From positions 1 to 51,154 of the forward strand of contig CAMJPQ010000019.1 of NCBI GenBank assembly GCA_946407745.1: a stretch of DNA of 51,154 nt, read 5' to 3'. The notes under the pieces were generated by a model that had not been told where the DNA came from, made no database searches, and saw only the letters and a list, made by a program, of their open reading frames with translations. Both the position numbers and the translations under genes were made by a program. Source of the DNA: an uncultured Clostridia bacterium (GTDB taxonomy: Bacteria > Bacillota > Clostridia > Christensenellales > Aristaeellaceae). Of this stretch, positions 16,100 to 24,466 are shown one piece after another; position 1 is the first letter of the stretch, and each line of letters opens with the position of its first letter.

Positions 16100-16630
16100 T
16101 TGTACCGCTATGTTGCCTTTGACGTGGAAACCCCAAACCGGTACAACAACAGAATGAGCGCTATCGGCATCTCCGTTGTGGAAAACGGCGCGGTGACAGA
16201 CGCGTTTTTCTCCTATGTAAACCCGCAGGCGCGTTTTGACACCTTCAACACGCGCCTGACGGGCATTGACGAACGGACTGTCGCCGGCGCCCCGGCCTTC
16301 CCGGAGCTGTGGGAGAAGATAGAGCCGCTGATGTCCTCCGGCATTCTCGTCGCGCACAACGCTGTTTTCGATATGGGAGTGCTGAAGCGCTGCCTGCTGG
16401 ACTACGGCATCGCATGGAAGAGCAGCGCGAAATACTGCTGCACCGTGCAGATCGGCCGCCGCCTGCTGCCGGGCATGTCGCACAGCCTGAATGTGATGTG
16501 CGACTACTACGGCATCGCGCTGGACCATCATCAGGCTGCCAGCGACAGCCATGCCTGCGCCGAAATACTGCTGCGCTACCTGCAGAACGGCGCGGATGAG
16601 AAAACCTTCATCAGGACCTACCGTTTCTGA
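16100..16630 (+). CDS. DEDDh 3'-5' exonuclease, DnaQ-like
   Basis: The 176-residue protein is a single exonuclease domain. Exo I is FDVET (Asp and Glu ligands). Exo II is AHNAVFDMGVL. Exo III is HHQAASDSHACAEI, giving the His and final Asp of a DEDDh site. RLTGIDERTV is the typical segment between them. It matches stand-alone DnaQ-like exonucleases or the epsilon-type proofreading fold; it is not fused to a polymerase. The start is TTG (16100), with AAAGAGGGA upstream. A terminator follows. Confidence 0.88.
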   Translation: MYRYVAFDVETPNRYNNRMSAIGISVVENGAVTDAFFSYVNPQARFDTFNTRLTGIDERTVAGAPAFPELWEKIEPLMSSGILVAHNAVFDMGVLKRCLLDYGIAWKSSAKYCCTVQIGRRLLPGMSHSLNVMCDYYGIALDHHQAASDSHACAEILLRYLQNGADEKTFIRTYRF

Positions 16631-16650
16631 TGGGCACCCCGGTGCACTGC

Positions 16651-16683
16651 GGCGCGGGAATCTTTTCCCGCGCCTTGATTTTG
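16651..16683 (+). terminator. Terminator after the exonuclease gene
   Basis: A perfect 10-bp stem GGCGCGGGAA / TTCCCGCGCC (16651-16660, 16665-16674) with a TCTT loop is followed by TTGATTTT. Confidence 0.8.
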
Positions 16684-16703
16684 GTCTCTCCGAATCATAT
16701 AAT
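16675..16703 (+). promoter_or_regulatory. Promoter of the hybrid histidine kinase
   Basis: TTGATT (16675-16680), 17 bp, TATAAT (16698-16703). The -35 overlaps the tail of the preceding terminator. The transcript would have a leader of about 160 nt, in which I recognise no riboswitch class. Confidence 0.7.
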
Positions 16704-16869
16704 AGAATGGATGACAGATTCGAAATAGAATTGTTCCTTCGGCATACAGGAAGCCGGTGCCCGCAACGGTCTGTTTCCGTGGGCCGATATTTGCAGAAAA
16801 CAGCCAGCTTTCGCCTGCCGCATGCGCTGTGGCGGATGACCGGATCGTGAGCATTGGGAGGAAAAGCAG

Positions 16870-19800
16870 ATGAAGGGGAAAAAGAACAGATCGCTCACCG
16901 CGGCCATCGTCGGCGGCGTTGCGGTGATCCTGATTCTTGTCCTTGGCACAGTATGGATGGGGCAGCGGGCCAGCCGCGACACAGAACAGGTGGCGCGCTC
17001 AGTTTCCCTGCTCTATCTGGATGAGCTGGCCGGGCGGCGCGAGCAGGTGGTTTCTGCGAACCTTCATGGCCGGATTGACGATATGCGGACCGCGCTGGAC
17101 ATGATGACAGAGGAGGACCTGAGCGACAAGGCGCATCTGGAAGGCTTCCAGGCGCGAATGAAGCAGATTTTCTCACTGGAGCGCTTTGCCTTTGTCGACG
17201 CCAACGGCCTGATCTACACCTCCACGGGCTTCCAGACCGATATTGACCAGTACCCCTTTGACTACAATTCGCTGCAGGATACGTCCATTTCCATTCTGAA
17301 CCTGAACAGCCCGGACAAAAAGGTGATTATCGCCCTGCCTGTGCAGCTTTCCTTTCAGGGGGAGCGGCTGGTGGCCTGCTTCATGCAGATCGGCATGGCG
17401 GACATGCTGACCGGCGTTTCAATGCAGTCCCAGGACAATGGCACCACCTTCTGCAACATCTACACCCCTGACGGCATTGCGCTGAGCAACACGGTGCTGG
17501 GCGGCCTGGCCATGGAGGACAACCTGCTGGACGCCATGCGGATAGCCGTGTTTGAGGACGGATATTCCTATGACGCTTTCCTCGCCGATTTCACGGAGGG
17601 CCGGAAGGGTGAGGCTTCCTTCACCTATAACGGAATCAGGGAAACGCTGAGCTTTGTGCCCGTGGAAGGCACGGACTGGATGCTGACCTACCTGATCAGG
17701 GAAAACATGATCAGCATCGCTATCAGCGCGGTATCAGACAGGATACTGCGGCGCAGCCTGATGCAATCCCTGCTGACCGTGCTGGTGATGCTGGTGATGT
17801 TTGGCTTCATCATCCTCCAGATACGCAAAACCGCCAGAGTGACGCTGGAAAAGGAGACAGCGGACGCCGAAAACCGGGTCAAGCAGCAGGAAATGGAACA
17901 GCGGCTGGCCCTGCAGGAGCAGCTGCTGCTCAAGGAGCAGGAAAGATCCGAGCAGCAGAAGCTGATTACCGACCTGGCTGCCGACTACTGGAGCGTATAC
18001 TATCTGGACCTGGACAGCGGAGAGGGCGTCTGCTACCAGCCGCACGGGGCGCTGGACAGCGGTGTGGGCGCCGGCGAGCGCTTCTCCTACCCGGAGGTTG
18101 TGGCTGCCTATGCCAATGATTTTGTAACTGCCCCCTACCGTGAGGAATTCCTGCACTTCACAAGCCCTGACAGCATCCGCAAGGGCTTGAAGGACGCCCG
18201 GATCATTTCCCTCCGGTACATGGTGCGCCGCCATGGGCAGGAGGTCTACGAGATGATGCGTTTTGCCGCTGTGCAGCAGCCTGCCGGCGGGGAAGGCGGC
18301 GAGGTGCACGCTGTGGGCGCCTGCTTCATCGATGTGGACGAGGAAACCCGGCGCACAGCGGCGCAGAACGACGCGCTCAGCCAGGCGCTGGAGGCAGCGG
18401 AGCAGGCCAACCGGGCCAAGACAGCCTTCCTGTCCAGCGTAAGCCATGAGATCCGCACACCCATGAATGCCATCATCGGCCTGGACAACATCGCGTTAAA
18501 TGACCCCGGCACACCGGAAAAAACAAAGGAATACCTGGAAAAGATCGGCGCTTCCGCTGAGCATCTGCTGAACCTGATCAACGACATACTGGACATGAGC
18601 CGCATCGAATCCGGCCGGCTGGTGCTGAAAAACGAGGAGTTCTCCTTCCCGAGGCTCCTGGAGGACATCAACATCATGTTCTCCGGCCAGTGCAGCGAGA
18701 AGGGGCTGGACTACCACTGCAGCATCGAGGGCCAGACCGACGATTACTATATCGGCGACGGCATGAAGCTGCGCCAGGTGCTCATCAATATTCTGGGCAA
18801 TGCCGTGAAATTCACGCCCGCGGGCGGCAGCGTGCGATTGGATGTGAAGCGCACCGCGCAGTTTGACGGGCTGACCACGCTGCAATTCCGCATCGCCGAT
18901 ACGGGCATCGGCATGAGCGCGGACTTCCTTCCCCGCCTGTTTGACGCCTTCAGCCAGGAGGACTCCTCCACCACCAGCAAATACGGCTCCTCCGGCATGG
19001 GGATGGCGATTACCAAAAACATCGTGGAAATGATGAACGGCAATATACAGGTGGAGAGCGAAAAAGGGAAGGGTACCGTATTCACCGTGACCGTCACCCT
19101 GACCGACTCCGCCAGGCAGGGTGGCGCGGAAGCTGATGAGATCAACCCCGGAGAAATGAACGTGCTCATTGTGGACGATGACCCCATTGCCTGTGAGCAC
19201 GCGCACCTGGTGCTGGAGAAGGCGGGCATCGCCTCCGAAACGGCTTCCTCCGGCGCGCAGGCAATTGACATGGTGCGGCTGCGCCATGCACGCATGGAGC
19301 CCTACAACCTGATACTGGTGGACTGGAAGATGCCGGAGATGGACGGCGTGGAAACCACGCGGCGCATCCGCTCCATTGTGGGCAATGAGACCGCCGTGGT
19401 GATACTGACCGCCTATAAGTGGGACGACATTCTGGAAGAAGCCATGCAGGCGGGCGTGGACAGCTTCATCCCCAAGCCGCTGTTTGCTGCGGCGGTACTG
19501 GAGGAGTTCAGCGCCGTGATGCGCCGCAGGGGGACTGATCATAAGAAGGCCGGGCACAAGGCGGAGCTTGCCGGCCGCCGGGTGCTGCTGGCCGAGGACA
19601 TGCAGGTCAATGCTGAAATCATGCTGATGGTGCTTCAGATGCGGCAGATGGAGGCTGACCTGGCCGAAAACGGCCGCGTCGCGGTGGAGAAGTTCACATC
19701 GCATCCCGTCGGCTACTATGACGCGATTCTGATGGACATGAGGATGCCGGAGATGGACGGCCTGGAGGCCACCCGGGCCATCCGCGCCCTGGACAGGGCG

Positions 19801-19950
19801 GACGCGAAGAGCATTCCCATCATTGCGCTGACCGCCAACGCCTTCGATGAGGATGTTCAGCGCAGCATGCAGGCCGGGTTGAACGCGCACCTGACCAAGC
19901 CTGTGCAGCCTGACGTGCTGTTTGAAACGCTGGAAAGCCTGATTCACTGA
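16870..19950 (+). CDS. Hybrid sensor histidine kinase with two receiver domains
   Basis: The protein has 1026 residues. Transmembrane helix 1 is at about 12-30. An extracytoplasmic sensor of ~260 residues follows, of the long-helix Cache type by look (not provable here). Helix 2 is at about 297-316, then a coiled-coil linker and a PAS-like segment (about 370-490). HisKA has SSVSHEIRTPMNAI with the phospho-accepting His near 526. HATPase has NAVKF, DTGIGM and GMGMAI. Receiver 1 has IVDDD (about 765), Asp in DWKMPEMDG (about 817) and PKPL. Receiver 2 has LAEDMQVN (about 906), Asp in DMRMPEMDG (about 954) and LTKPV. No Hpt domain or output regulator is adjacent, so the phosphorelay partner must lie elsewhere. 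Confidence 0.92.
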   Translation: MKGKKNRSLTAAIVGGVAVILILVLGTVWMGQRASRDTEQVARSVSLLYLDELAGRREQVVSANLHGRIDDMRTALDMMTEEDLSDKAHLEGFQARMKQIFSLERFAFVDANGLIYTSTGFQTDIDQYPFDYNSLQDTSISILNLNSPDKKVIIALPVQLSFQGERLVACFMQIGMADMLTGVSMQSQDNGTTFCNIYTPDGIALSNTVLGGLAMEDNLLDAMRIAVFEDGYSYDAFLADFTEGRKGEASFTYNGIRETLSFVPVEGTDWMLTYLIRENMISIAISAVSDRILRRSLMQSLLTVLVMLVMFGFIILQIRKTARVTLEKETADAENRVKQQEMEQRLALQEQLLLKEQERSEQQKLITDLAADYWSVYYLDLDSGEGVCYQPHGALDSGVGAGERFSYPEVVAAYANDFVTAPYREEFLHFTSPDSIRKGLKDARIISLRYMVRRHGQEVYEMMRFAAVQQPAGGEGGEVHAVGACFIDVDEETRRTAAQNDALSQALEAAEQANRAKTAFLSSVSHEIRTPMNAIIGLDNIALNDPGTPEKTKEYLEKIGASAEHLLNLINDILDMSRIESGRLVLKNEEFSFPRLLEDINIMFSGQCSEKGLDYHCSIEGQTDDYYIGDGMKLRQVLINILGNAVKFTPAGGSVRLDVKRTAQFDGLTTLQFRIADTGIGMSADFLPRLFDAFSQEDSSTTSKYGSSGMGMAITKNIVEMMNGNIQVESEKGKGTVFTVTVTLTDSARQGGAEADEINPGEMNVLIVDDDPIACEHAHLVLEKAGIASETASSGAQAIDMVRLRHARMEPYNLILVDWKMPEMDGVETTRRIRSIVGNETAVVILTAYKWDDILEEAMQAGVDSFIPKPLFAAAVLEEFSAVMRRRGTDHKKAGHKAELAGRRVLLAEDMQVNAEIMLMVLQMRQMEADLAENGRVAVEKFTSHPVGYYDAILMDMRMPEMDGLEATRAIRALDRADAKSIPIIALTANAFDEDVQRSMQAGLNAHLTKPVQPDVLFETLESLIH

Positions 19951-19989
19951 CATCGCTTCCCGGTATCGGTCTCCATAAGAGCATTGCAC

Positions 19990-20022
19990 GCTGCCCTGAC
20001 CCTTCAACGGGGCCGGGGCAGC
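19990..20022 (+). terminator. Possible terminator after the histidine kinase
   Basis: GCTGCCC (19990-19996) pairs with GGGCAGC (20016-20022), and an inner CCC pairs with GGG. No T run follows, so function as a terminator is uncertain. Confidence 0.4.
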
Positions 20023-20058
20023 GTTATCAAAACAGCAAAAAAAACAGTAGCGCCGCTA

Positions 20059-20089
20059 TTGACTTAGAGTAAACTTCATAGATTAAGAT
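20059..20089 (+). promoter_or_regulatory. MerR/AdhR-like promoter of the alcohol dehydrogenase
   Basis: TTGACT (20059-20064) and TAAGAT (20084-20089) are separated by 19 bp, the over-long spacer typical of MerR-activated promoters. The spacer and -35 contain ACTTAGAGT followed two bases later by ACTTcAtAG, an imperfect dyad of the AdhR/NmlR operator type. In Bacillus, AdhR controls an alcohol dehydrogenase in response to aldehydes, which fits the downstream gene. No merR-family gene is in the window. Confidence 0.55.
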
Positions 20090-20149
20090 AGCCTTGTACC
20101 GTGGGAAACATTGCCAGCTTATCGCGTTTTCTGCAGAAAGGATGGTTTC

Positions 20150-21325
20150 ATGGAAAACTTTACTTTTTATTCCCCGACCTGCTTCGTTTTCGGCAGGGAT
20201 ACAGAATTGCAGGCGGGCAGCCTGATCCGGCGCTTTGGCGGAAGCAGGGTCCTGATTCATTACGGCGGATCCAGCGCGGTCAAATCCGGCCTGCTGGACC
20301 GGGTGAAGTCAGCGCTGGAGAAGGAGGGCGTCTCCTTCCAGCTGCTGGGCGGTGTGCAGCCCAACCCCCGCAGCGGCCTTGTTGAAAAGGGCATTGAGCT
20401 GTGCCGCAGGGAGCAGATCGACTTCATCCTGGCCGTTGGCGGCGGCAGCGTGATCGATTCCGCCAAGGCCATTGCCGCGGGCACGCTGTACGACGGCGAC
20501 TTCTGGGATTTCTACACCGGCAAAAGGGTGGAAAAGGCCCTGCCGGTAGGCACAGTGCTCACCATCGCCGCGGCCGGCAGCGAAGGCAGCCCGGACAGCG
20601 TGATCACCAAGGAGGACGGCATGTTCAAGCGCGGCGCCAGCGGTGATGCGCTCCGCCCCAGGTTCTCCATACTGAACCCGGCGCTGACACAGACCCTGCC
20701 TCCCTTCCAGACGGCGGCGGGCATCACGGACATCATGGCGCACCTGTACGAGCGGTACCTGACCAACTCAAAGGAGGTGGAGGTGACCGACCGCCTCATT
20801 GAGGCGCTGCTGCTCACCATGATTCACGAGGGGCCGCGGGTGATTGCCGACCCCAATAACTACGACGCCCGGGCCAATATCATGTGGGCCGGAATGATGG
20901 CGCACAACAATTCCTGCGGTGTGGGCCGCAGCCAAGACTGGAACAGCCACAACATTGAGCACGAGCTGTCCGCCATGTACGACTGCGCCCATGGGGCCGG
21001 ACTGGCGGTGACCCTGCCCGCAGTGTTTACCTATGTGATGGAGCACGACGTGATGCGCTTCGCCAAGGCGGCTGTGCGCGTTTGGGGCTGCCAGATGGAT
21101 TTCGACCACCCAGAGGTCACGGCGCGCGAGGGCATCGAAAAAATGCGGCGGTTCTTCATCTCCATCGGCATGCCGGCTAATTTCACCGAGCTTGGCGCTA
21201 AAGAGGAAGACATCCCCGCGCTGGTGAAGGCGCTGTGCTGGGGCGACGGGCGTCAGGGCAGCATCTCCGGCTTCGTGACGCTGGATGAAAAGGACTGCGA
21301 GAAGATATACAGAATGATGCTGTAA
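20150..21325 (+). CDS. Iron-containing alcohol dehydrogenase (butanol dehydrogenase/YqhD-like)
   Basis: Group III alcohol dehydrogenases reduce aldehydes with NAD(P)H using a divalent metal. The 391-residue protein opens MENFTFYSPTCFVFGRD, as in the BDH/YqhD subgroup. It has the nucleotide motif VGGGSVIDSAKAIA (about 97-110) and metal ligands Asp, His and His around GITDIMAHLYERYL, HNIEHELSA and DCAHGAGLAV. The start ATG 20150 follows GAAAGGA; an in-frame ATG 39 nt earlier has no ribosome site. Its operator suggests aldehyde stress induction. The xylanase follows 16 nt later, so the two may be co-transcribed. Confidence 0.9.
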   Translation: MENFTFYSPTCFVFGRDTELQAGSLIRRFGGSRVLIHYGGSSAVKSGLLDRVKSALEKEGVSFQLLGGVQPNPRSGLVEKGIELCRREQIDFILAVGGGSVIDSAKAIAAGTLYDGDFWDFYTGKRVEKALPVGTVLTIAAAGSEGSPDSVITKEDGMFKRGASGDALRPRFSILNPALTQTLPPFQTAAGITDIMAHLYERYLTNSKEVEVTDRLIEALLLTMIHEGPRVIADPNNYDARANIMWAGMMAHNNSCGVGRSQDWNSHNIEHELSAMYDCAHGAGLAVTLPAVFTYVMEHDVMRFAKAAVRVWGCQMDFDHPEVTAREGIEKMRRFFISIGMPANFTELGAKEEDIPALVKALCWGDGRQGSISGFVTLDEKDCEKIYRMML

Positions 21326-21341
21326 AAGGGGGACAACACGG

Positions 21342-22562
21342 ATGAATCAGCTGGATCACAGGAAAGCGGCAGCCAGGCTGCAGCTGCTGAAGCCCGACGG
21401 CACCCCTGCGCGGAACTGCCCTGTGCGGGCGGAACAGGTTTCGCACAGGTTCCTGTTCGGCTGCGGCGCGTTTGACGCCGTGGCCATGATGAAAACACAG
21501 GATGAGGCGCGGCGTGCGTTTTTGCTGGAACGCATGGAAAAGTGGCTGGCGCTGTTCAATTACGGCACGCTGCCATTCTACTGGGGCCGCTATGAGCCGG
21601 TGGAGGGGCAGACCGCCTATGAGGAAACCATGAAGGGCGCCCGCTGGCTGCAGCAGAAGGGCGTGCGCGTCAAGGGCCACCCGCTGTGCTGGCACACCGC
21701 CTGCGCGTCGTGGCTGATGCAGTTCTCCAACGAAGAGATACTGCGCCGCCAGGTGGAGCGCATTCACAGGGATGTGACCGCCTTCCGGGGCGTGGTGGAC
21801 ATGTGGGATGTGATCAACGAAGTGGTGATCATGCCGGTCTTTGACAAGTACGACAACGCCATCACCCGCATCTGCAAGGATATGGGGCGCATCCGGCTGG
21901 TGAAGGAGGTCTTTGCGGCGGCGAAGGAGAGCAATCCCGACGCCACGCTGCTCATCAACGACTTCAACACCAGTGTGTCCTATGAGATACTGCTGGAGGG
22001 CCTGCTGGAGGCGGGGGTGCCCATCAGCGCCATCGGCATCCAGAGCCACCAGCACCAGGGCTATTGGGGGCTGGAGAAGCTGAACGACGTGCTGGAGCGT
22101 TTCTCCCGCTTCGGCCTGCCCATTCACTTCACGGAAAACACGCTCATTTCCGGCGAAATCATGCCAGCGCACATTGTGGACCTGAACGACTGGCAGGTGG
22201 ATTCCTGGCCCAGCACCCCGGAGGGTGAAGAGCGCCAGGCGCGGGAGATTGCCGAAATGTACAGCGTGCTGTTTGCACACCCGCTGGTAGAGGCCATCAC
22301 CACCTGGGACTTCAATGACGGCTGCTGGCTGAAGGCGCCCTCCGGCTTTGTCCGGGAGGACAACAGCGTAAAGCCGGCCTATGAAACCCTGCGCCGCCTG
22401 ATTCACGAAACCTGGGAGACCCACGAGGCATTGGTCACCGACGGCGAGGGCTTCCTCACCCTGAACGGCTTCAAGGGCGACTACAGGCTGGACGCCGCCT
22501 GCGGCAGCGCGGCCCTTTCGCTGGACGGTGACACAGACGCCCAGCTGCGCCTGAAGCGGTGA
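21342..22562 (+). CDS. Cytoplasmic GH10 endo-1,4-beta-xylanase
   Basis: GH10 enzymes cleave xylan or xylo-oligosaccharides with retention. The 406-residue protein lacks a signal peptide, so it probably acts on imported xylo-oligosaccharides inside the cell. The catalytic acid/base Glu is in WDVINE (about residue 160) and the nucleophile Glu in HFTEN (about 264). FNYGTLPFYWGRYEP and GHPLCWHT are standard GH10 segments, and the last strand has TWDFNDGCWL. There are extra ~60 residues at the N-terminus (RAEQVSHRFLFGCG) and a short C-terminal tail. The start follows AAAGGGGG. A GH9 remnant lies directly downstream. Confidence 0.92.
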   Translation: MNQLDHRKAAARLQLLKPDGTPARNCPVRAEQVSHRFLFGCGAFDAVAMMKTQDEARRAFLLERMEKWLALFNYGTLPFYWGRYEPVEGQTAYEETMKGARWLQQKGVRVKGHPLCWHTACASWLMQFSNEEILRRQVERIHRDVTAFRGVVDMWDVINEVVIMPVFDKYDNAITRICKDMGRIRLVKEVFAAAKESNPDATLLINDFNTSVSYEILLEGLLEAGVPISAIGIQSHQHQGYWGLEKLNDVLERFSRFGLPIHFTENTLISGEIMPAHIVDLNDWQVDSWPSTPEGEERQAREIAEMYSVLFAHPLVEAITTWDFNDGCWLKAPSGFVREDNSVKPAYETLRRLIHETWETHEALVTDGEGFLTLNGFKGDYRLDAACGSAALSLDGDTDAQLRLKR

Positions 22563-22597
22563 AGCCGCGGGAATAAGCACGAGGGAGGTACAGCGCC

Positions 22598-22766
22598 ATG
22601 CAGCCATCCGGCCTTTCTGTTTTCCGGGTGAACCAAACCGGCTATGCCGCCGGCCAAGTACTATCTGGATGAAACGTCCTCTGCCGACACCAATGAAATC
22701 GCCATCTACTGGAATTCCCCTGCCATATTTGTCGGCGCGTATTTCAACACGCCAGCAAACAGCTGA
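22598..22766 (+). pseudogene. GH9 glycoside hydrolase with most of its coding region deleted
   Basis: A good ribosome site (GAGGGAGG) precedes ATG 22598. The first ~18 codons (VFRVNQTGYA) match the Ig-like N-terminus of family 9 cellulases. About 22645 the reading jumps: the next recognisable frame is TNEIAIYWNSPAIFVGAYF, the very C-terminal motif of GH9 catalytic domains, ending at TGA 22764-22766. Hundreds of codons between them are missing, and the two ends are in different frames. The gene was therefore removed by an internal deletion, leaving both tips. Confidence 0.75.
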
Positions 22767-22868
22767 TACGCAAGGCGGCAGCACAGCAGGTAAGCATTTT
22801 GACAGGCGGACTGTTCAGCCTGCCGGTGAGCAGAGAATGACAAAAGCCTTGTAAACAAAGGATATGCA

Positions 22869-23648
22869 ATGAGCACAGAAGTGATTTTGGGTATACTGAT
22901 CCCCTTTGCCGGCACAAGCCTTGGCGCGGCCATGGTATTTGTGCTGAAAAGGAACATTTCAAACAGCCTGCAGAAAATACTGACGGGGTTCGCGGCCGGC
23001 GTGATGGTGGCGGCTTCCTTCTGGAGCCTGCTGCAGCCCGCCCTGGAGAGCAGCGAACACATGGGCACGCTGGCCTTCCTGCCGGCAGCTGTGGGCTTTC
23101 TTGTCGGCGTGGGTTTCCTGCTGCTGCTGGACGAGGTTACCCCGCACATGCACTTCAATAACCAGGATGAGGGCCCAAGATCCGGGCTGAAGCGCACCAC
23201 CAAGCTGATTCTGGCGGTGACACTGCACAACATCCCGGAGGGTATGGCCGTTGGCGTTGTGTATGCCGGCTTCCTTTCCGGCAACGCCGGCATCACCTCT
23301 GCCGGCGCGCTGGCGCTGGCGCTTGGCATCGCCATACAGAATTTCCCAGAGGGCGCCATCGTGTCCATGCCGTTGCGGGCTGAGGGAATGGATAAGGGAA
23401 AAACCTTCCTGTACGGCGTGCTGTCCGGCGTGGTGGAGCCGATTGCGGCGGCTGTCACCATCCTGGCGGCCAGCGCGGTCGTGCCCATCATGCCGTATCT
23501 GCTTGCCTTTGCCGCGGGCGCCATGATGTATGTGGTTGTGGAGGAGCTGATACCCGAAATGTCGGAGGGAAAGCACTCCAACCGGGGGACTATCGCCTTT
23601 TCGCTGGGCTTTGTGCTCATGATGGTGCTGGACGTGGCGCTGGGCTGA
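22869..23648 (+). CDS. ZIP family divalent metal transporter
   Basis: ZIP proteins import Zn2+ or other divalent metals. The 259-residue protein has about eight hydrophobic helices. The metal-site helices are clear: HNIPEGMAVGV (about 119-129) and QNFPEGAIVSMPLR (about 159-172). A short His-containing loop (TPHMHFNNQDE) lies between helices 3 and 4. It is closest in build to the ZupT or GufA type. The start ATG lies 102 nt after the GH9 remnant; the spacing to GGAT is poor, so the ribosome site is weak. Metal specificity cannot be told. Confidence 0.9.
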   Translation: MSTEVILGILIPFAGTSLGAAMVFVLKRNISNSLQKILTGFAAGVMVAASFWSLLQPALESSEHMGTLAFLPAAVGFLVGVGFLLLLDEVTPHMHFNNQDEGPRSGLKRTTKLILAVTLHNIPEGMAVGVVYAGFLSGNAGITSAGALALALGIAIQNFPEGAIVSMPLRAEGMDKGKTFLYGVLSGVVEPIAAAVTILAASAVVPIMPYLLAFAAGAMMYVVVEELIPEMSEGKHSNRGTIAFSLGFVLMMVLDVALG

Positions 23649-23693
23649 GCCACCGCGGGGGCAGACCGCTCTGTCCTCCTTTTGGTGCCTTTT

Positions 23694-23866
23694 GCATGTA
23701 CAGCTGCGGAGTGATCCTCCCGGCGGCGCGAAGCAACGCGTCACTGACCGAAAGGCGCTGGGCCGGGGAGGATAAGACGCCCGCAGCTGTATATGGATCA
23801 GGCGGGGATTCCGTATCAGTGTATGTTTCCTTCACAGGCGTGCAGCGCTGCGCGCCTGTGTTTTTT
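23694..23866 (+). ncRNA. Unidentified structured RNA with intrinsic terminator
   Basis: A 15-bp outer stem pairs 23695-23709 (CATGTACAGCTGCGG) with 23781-23795, with one G-U. Inside, ATCCTCCC (23714-23721) pairs with GGGAGGAT (23766-23773) and is extended by GGC with GCC around a bulge. Two small hairpins follow, CGCG-aagcaa-CGCG (23727-23740) and CC-GAAA-GG (23748-23755). After ~37 nt comes a perfect 8-bp terminator stem CACAGGCG/CGCCTGTG (23833-23860) and T6. No protein-coding signal explains this. It could be a riboswitch for the downstream HxlR operon or a free small RNA. I cannot match it to a named class. Confidence 0.6.
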
Positions 23867-23950
23867 ACTGGCAGGCACAGGGCGGCGCCTCGCGATCCGT
23901 CGGCACGCCCGGCCGCCTCATCCGCGGCGGTGTTACATAAGCAATCAGTC

Positions 23951-23979
23951 TTTACAACGGATTCCTTATCTGCTATGAT
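23951..23979 (+). promoter_or_regulatory. Promoter of the HxlR gene
   Basis: TTTACA (23951-23956), 17 bp, TATGAT (23974-23979), downstream of the RNA terminator. Confidence 0.65.
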
Positions 23980-24055
23980 GGCGGAGGAGCAATTCACTGT
24001 GAAAGAAAGCTGCAGCTGCGTATACGTTAGCATGGTTGCAGCGGGAGAGGGAAAA

Positions 24056-24385
24056 ATGTCGCAGGATCATAACTGCCCCTGCGCGGCGCAGTGCGCGCTG
24101 CAGGGCGCGCTGGAAAGCATTGGCGGCAAATGGAAGCTGCCGATACTGTGCTCGCTGTCTGCCAACGGGGCCAGCCGGTACAACGAGCTGCTGCGCAATG
24201 TGCAGGGCATCTCCAATACCATGCTGTCCCAGACACTGAAGGAGCTGGAACGCGACGGCCTGATACTGCGCCGCGAGTACCTGGAGGTGCCGGTGCGCGT
24301 GGAGTATGAGGTGTCGGAGCAGGCGAAAAAGCTGCAGCCCATCCTTGTGGAGCTGATTCGCTGGAAGCTGGGCGGGGGAGACTGA
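24056..24385 (+). CDS. HxlR-family winged-helix regulator
   Basis: HxlR proteins (PF01638) are small redox- or aldehyde-responsive regulators. The 109 residues show the family signature: CPCAAQCALQGALESIGGKWKLPIL (an N-terminal Cys cluster, then GGKWKxxIL), LSQTLKELERDGLILRREY (recognition helix and wing) and VEYEVSEQAKKLQP. The start is ATG 24056 with GGGAGAGGG 5 nt upstream. ATG 24032 is in frame but less well placed. The Cys residues (three near the N-terminus) may sense oxidants or electrophiles. It probably controls the GNAT-MATE-esterase genes that follow. Confidence 0.88.
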   Translation: MSQDHNCPCAAQCALQGALESIGGKWKLPILCSLSANGASRYNELLRNVQGISNTMLSQTLKELERDGLILRREYLEVPVRVEYEVSEQAKKLQPILVELIRWKLGGGD

Positions 24386-24466
24386 CACCCTGCCTGTACC
24401 GGCGCAGATGGCCGCGCCGTGCCCTGAAGCCGGCGCAGGTGCGGCAGAGACATGTGGAGAGAATGC

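Noticed and set aside
16710-16869. Riboswitch in the leader of the histidine kinase
   Set aside because: The ~160-nt leader has only short, weak stems and none of the conserved cores of known classes.
23694-23866. Guanidine (ykkC) riboswitch
   Set aside because: The GGATAAGACGCCCG segment looks a little like the ykkC 3' motif and a MATE gene lies downstream, but the other conserved ykkC blocks are missing and the stems do not correspond.
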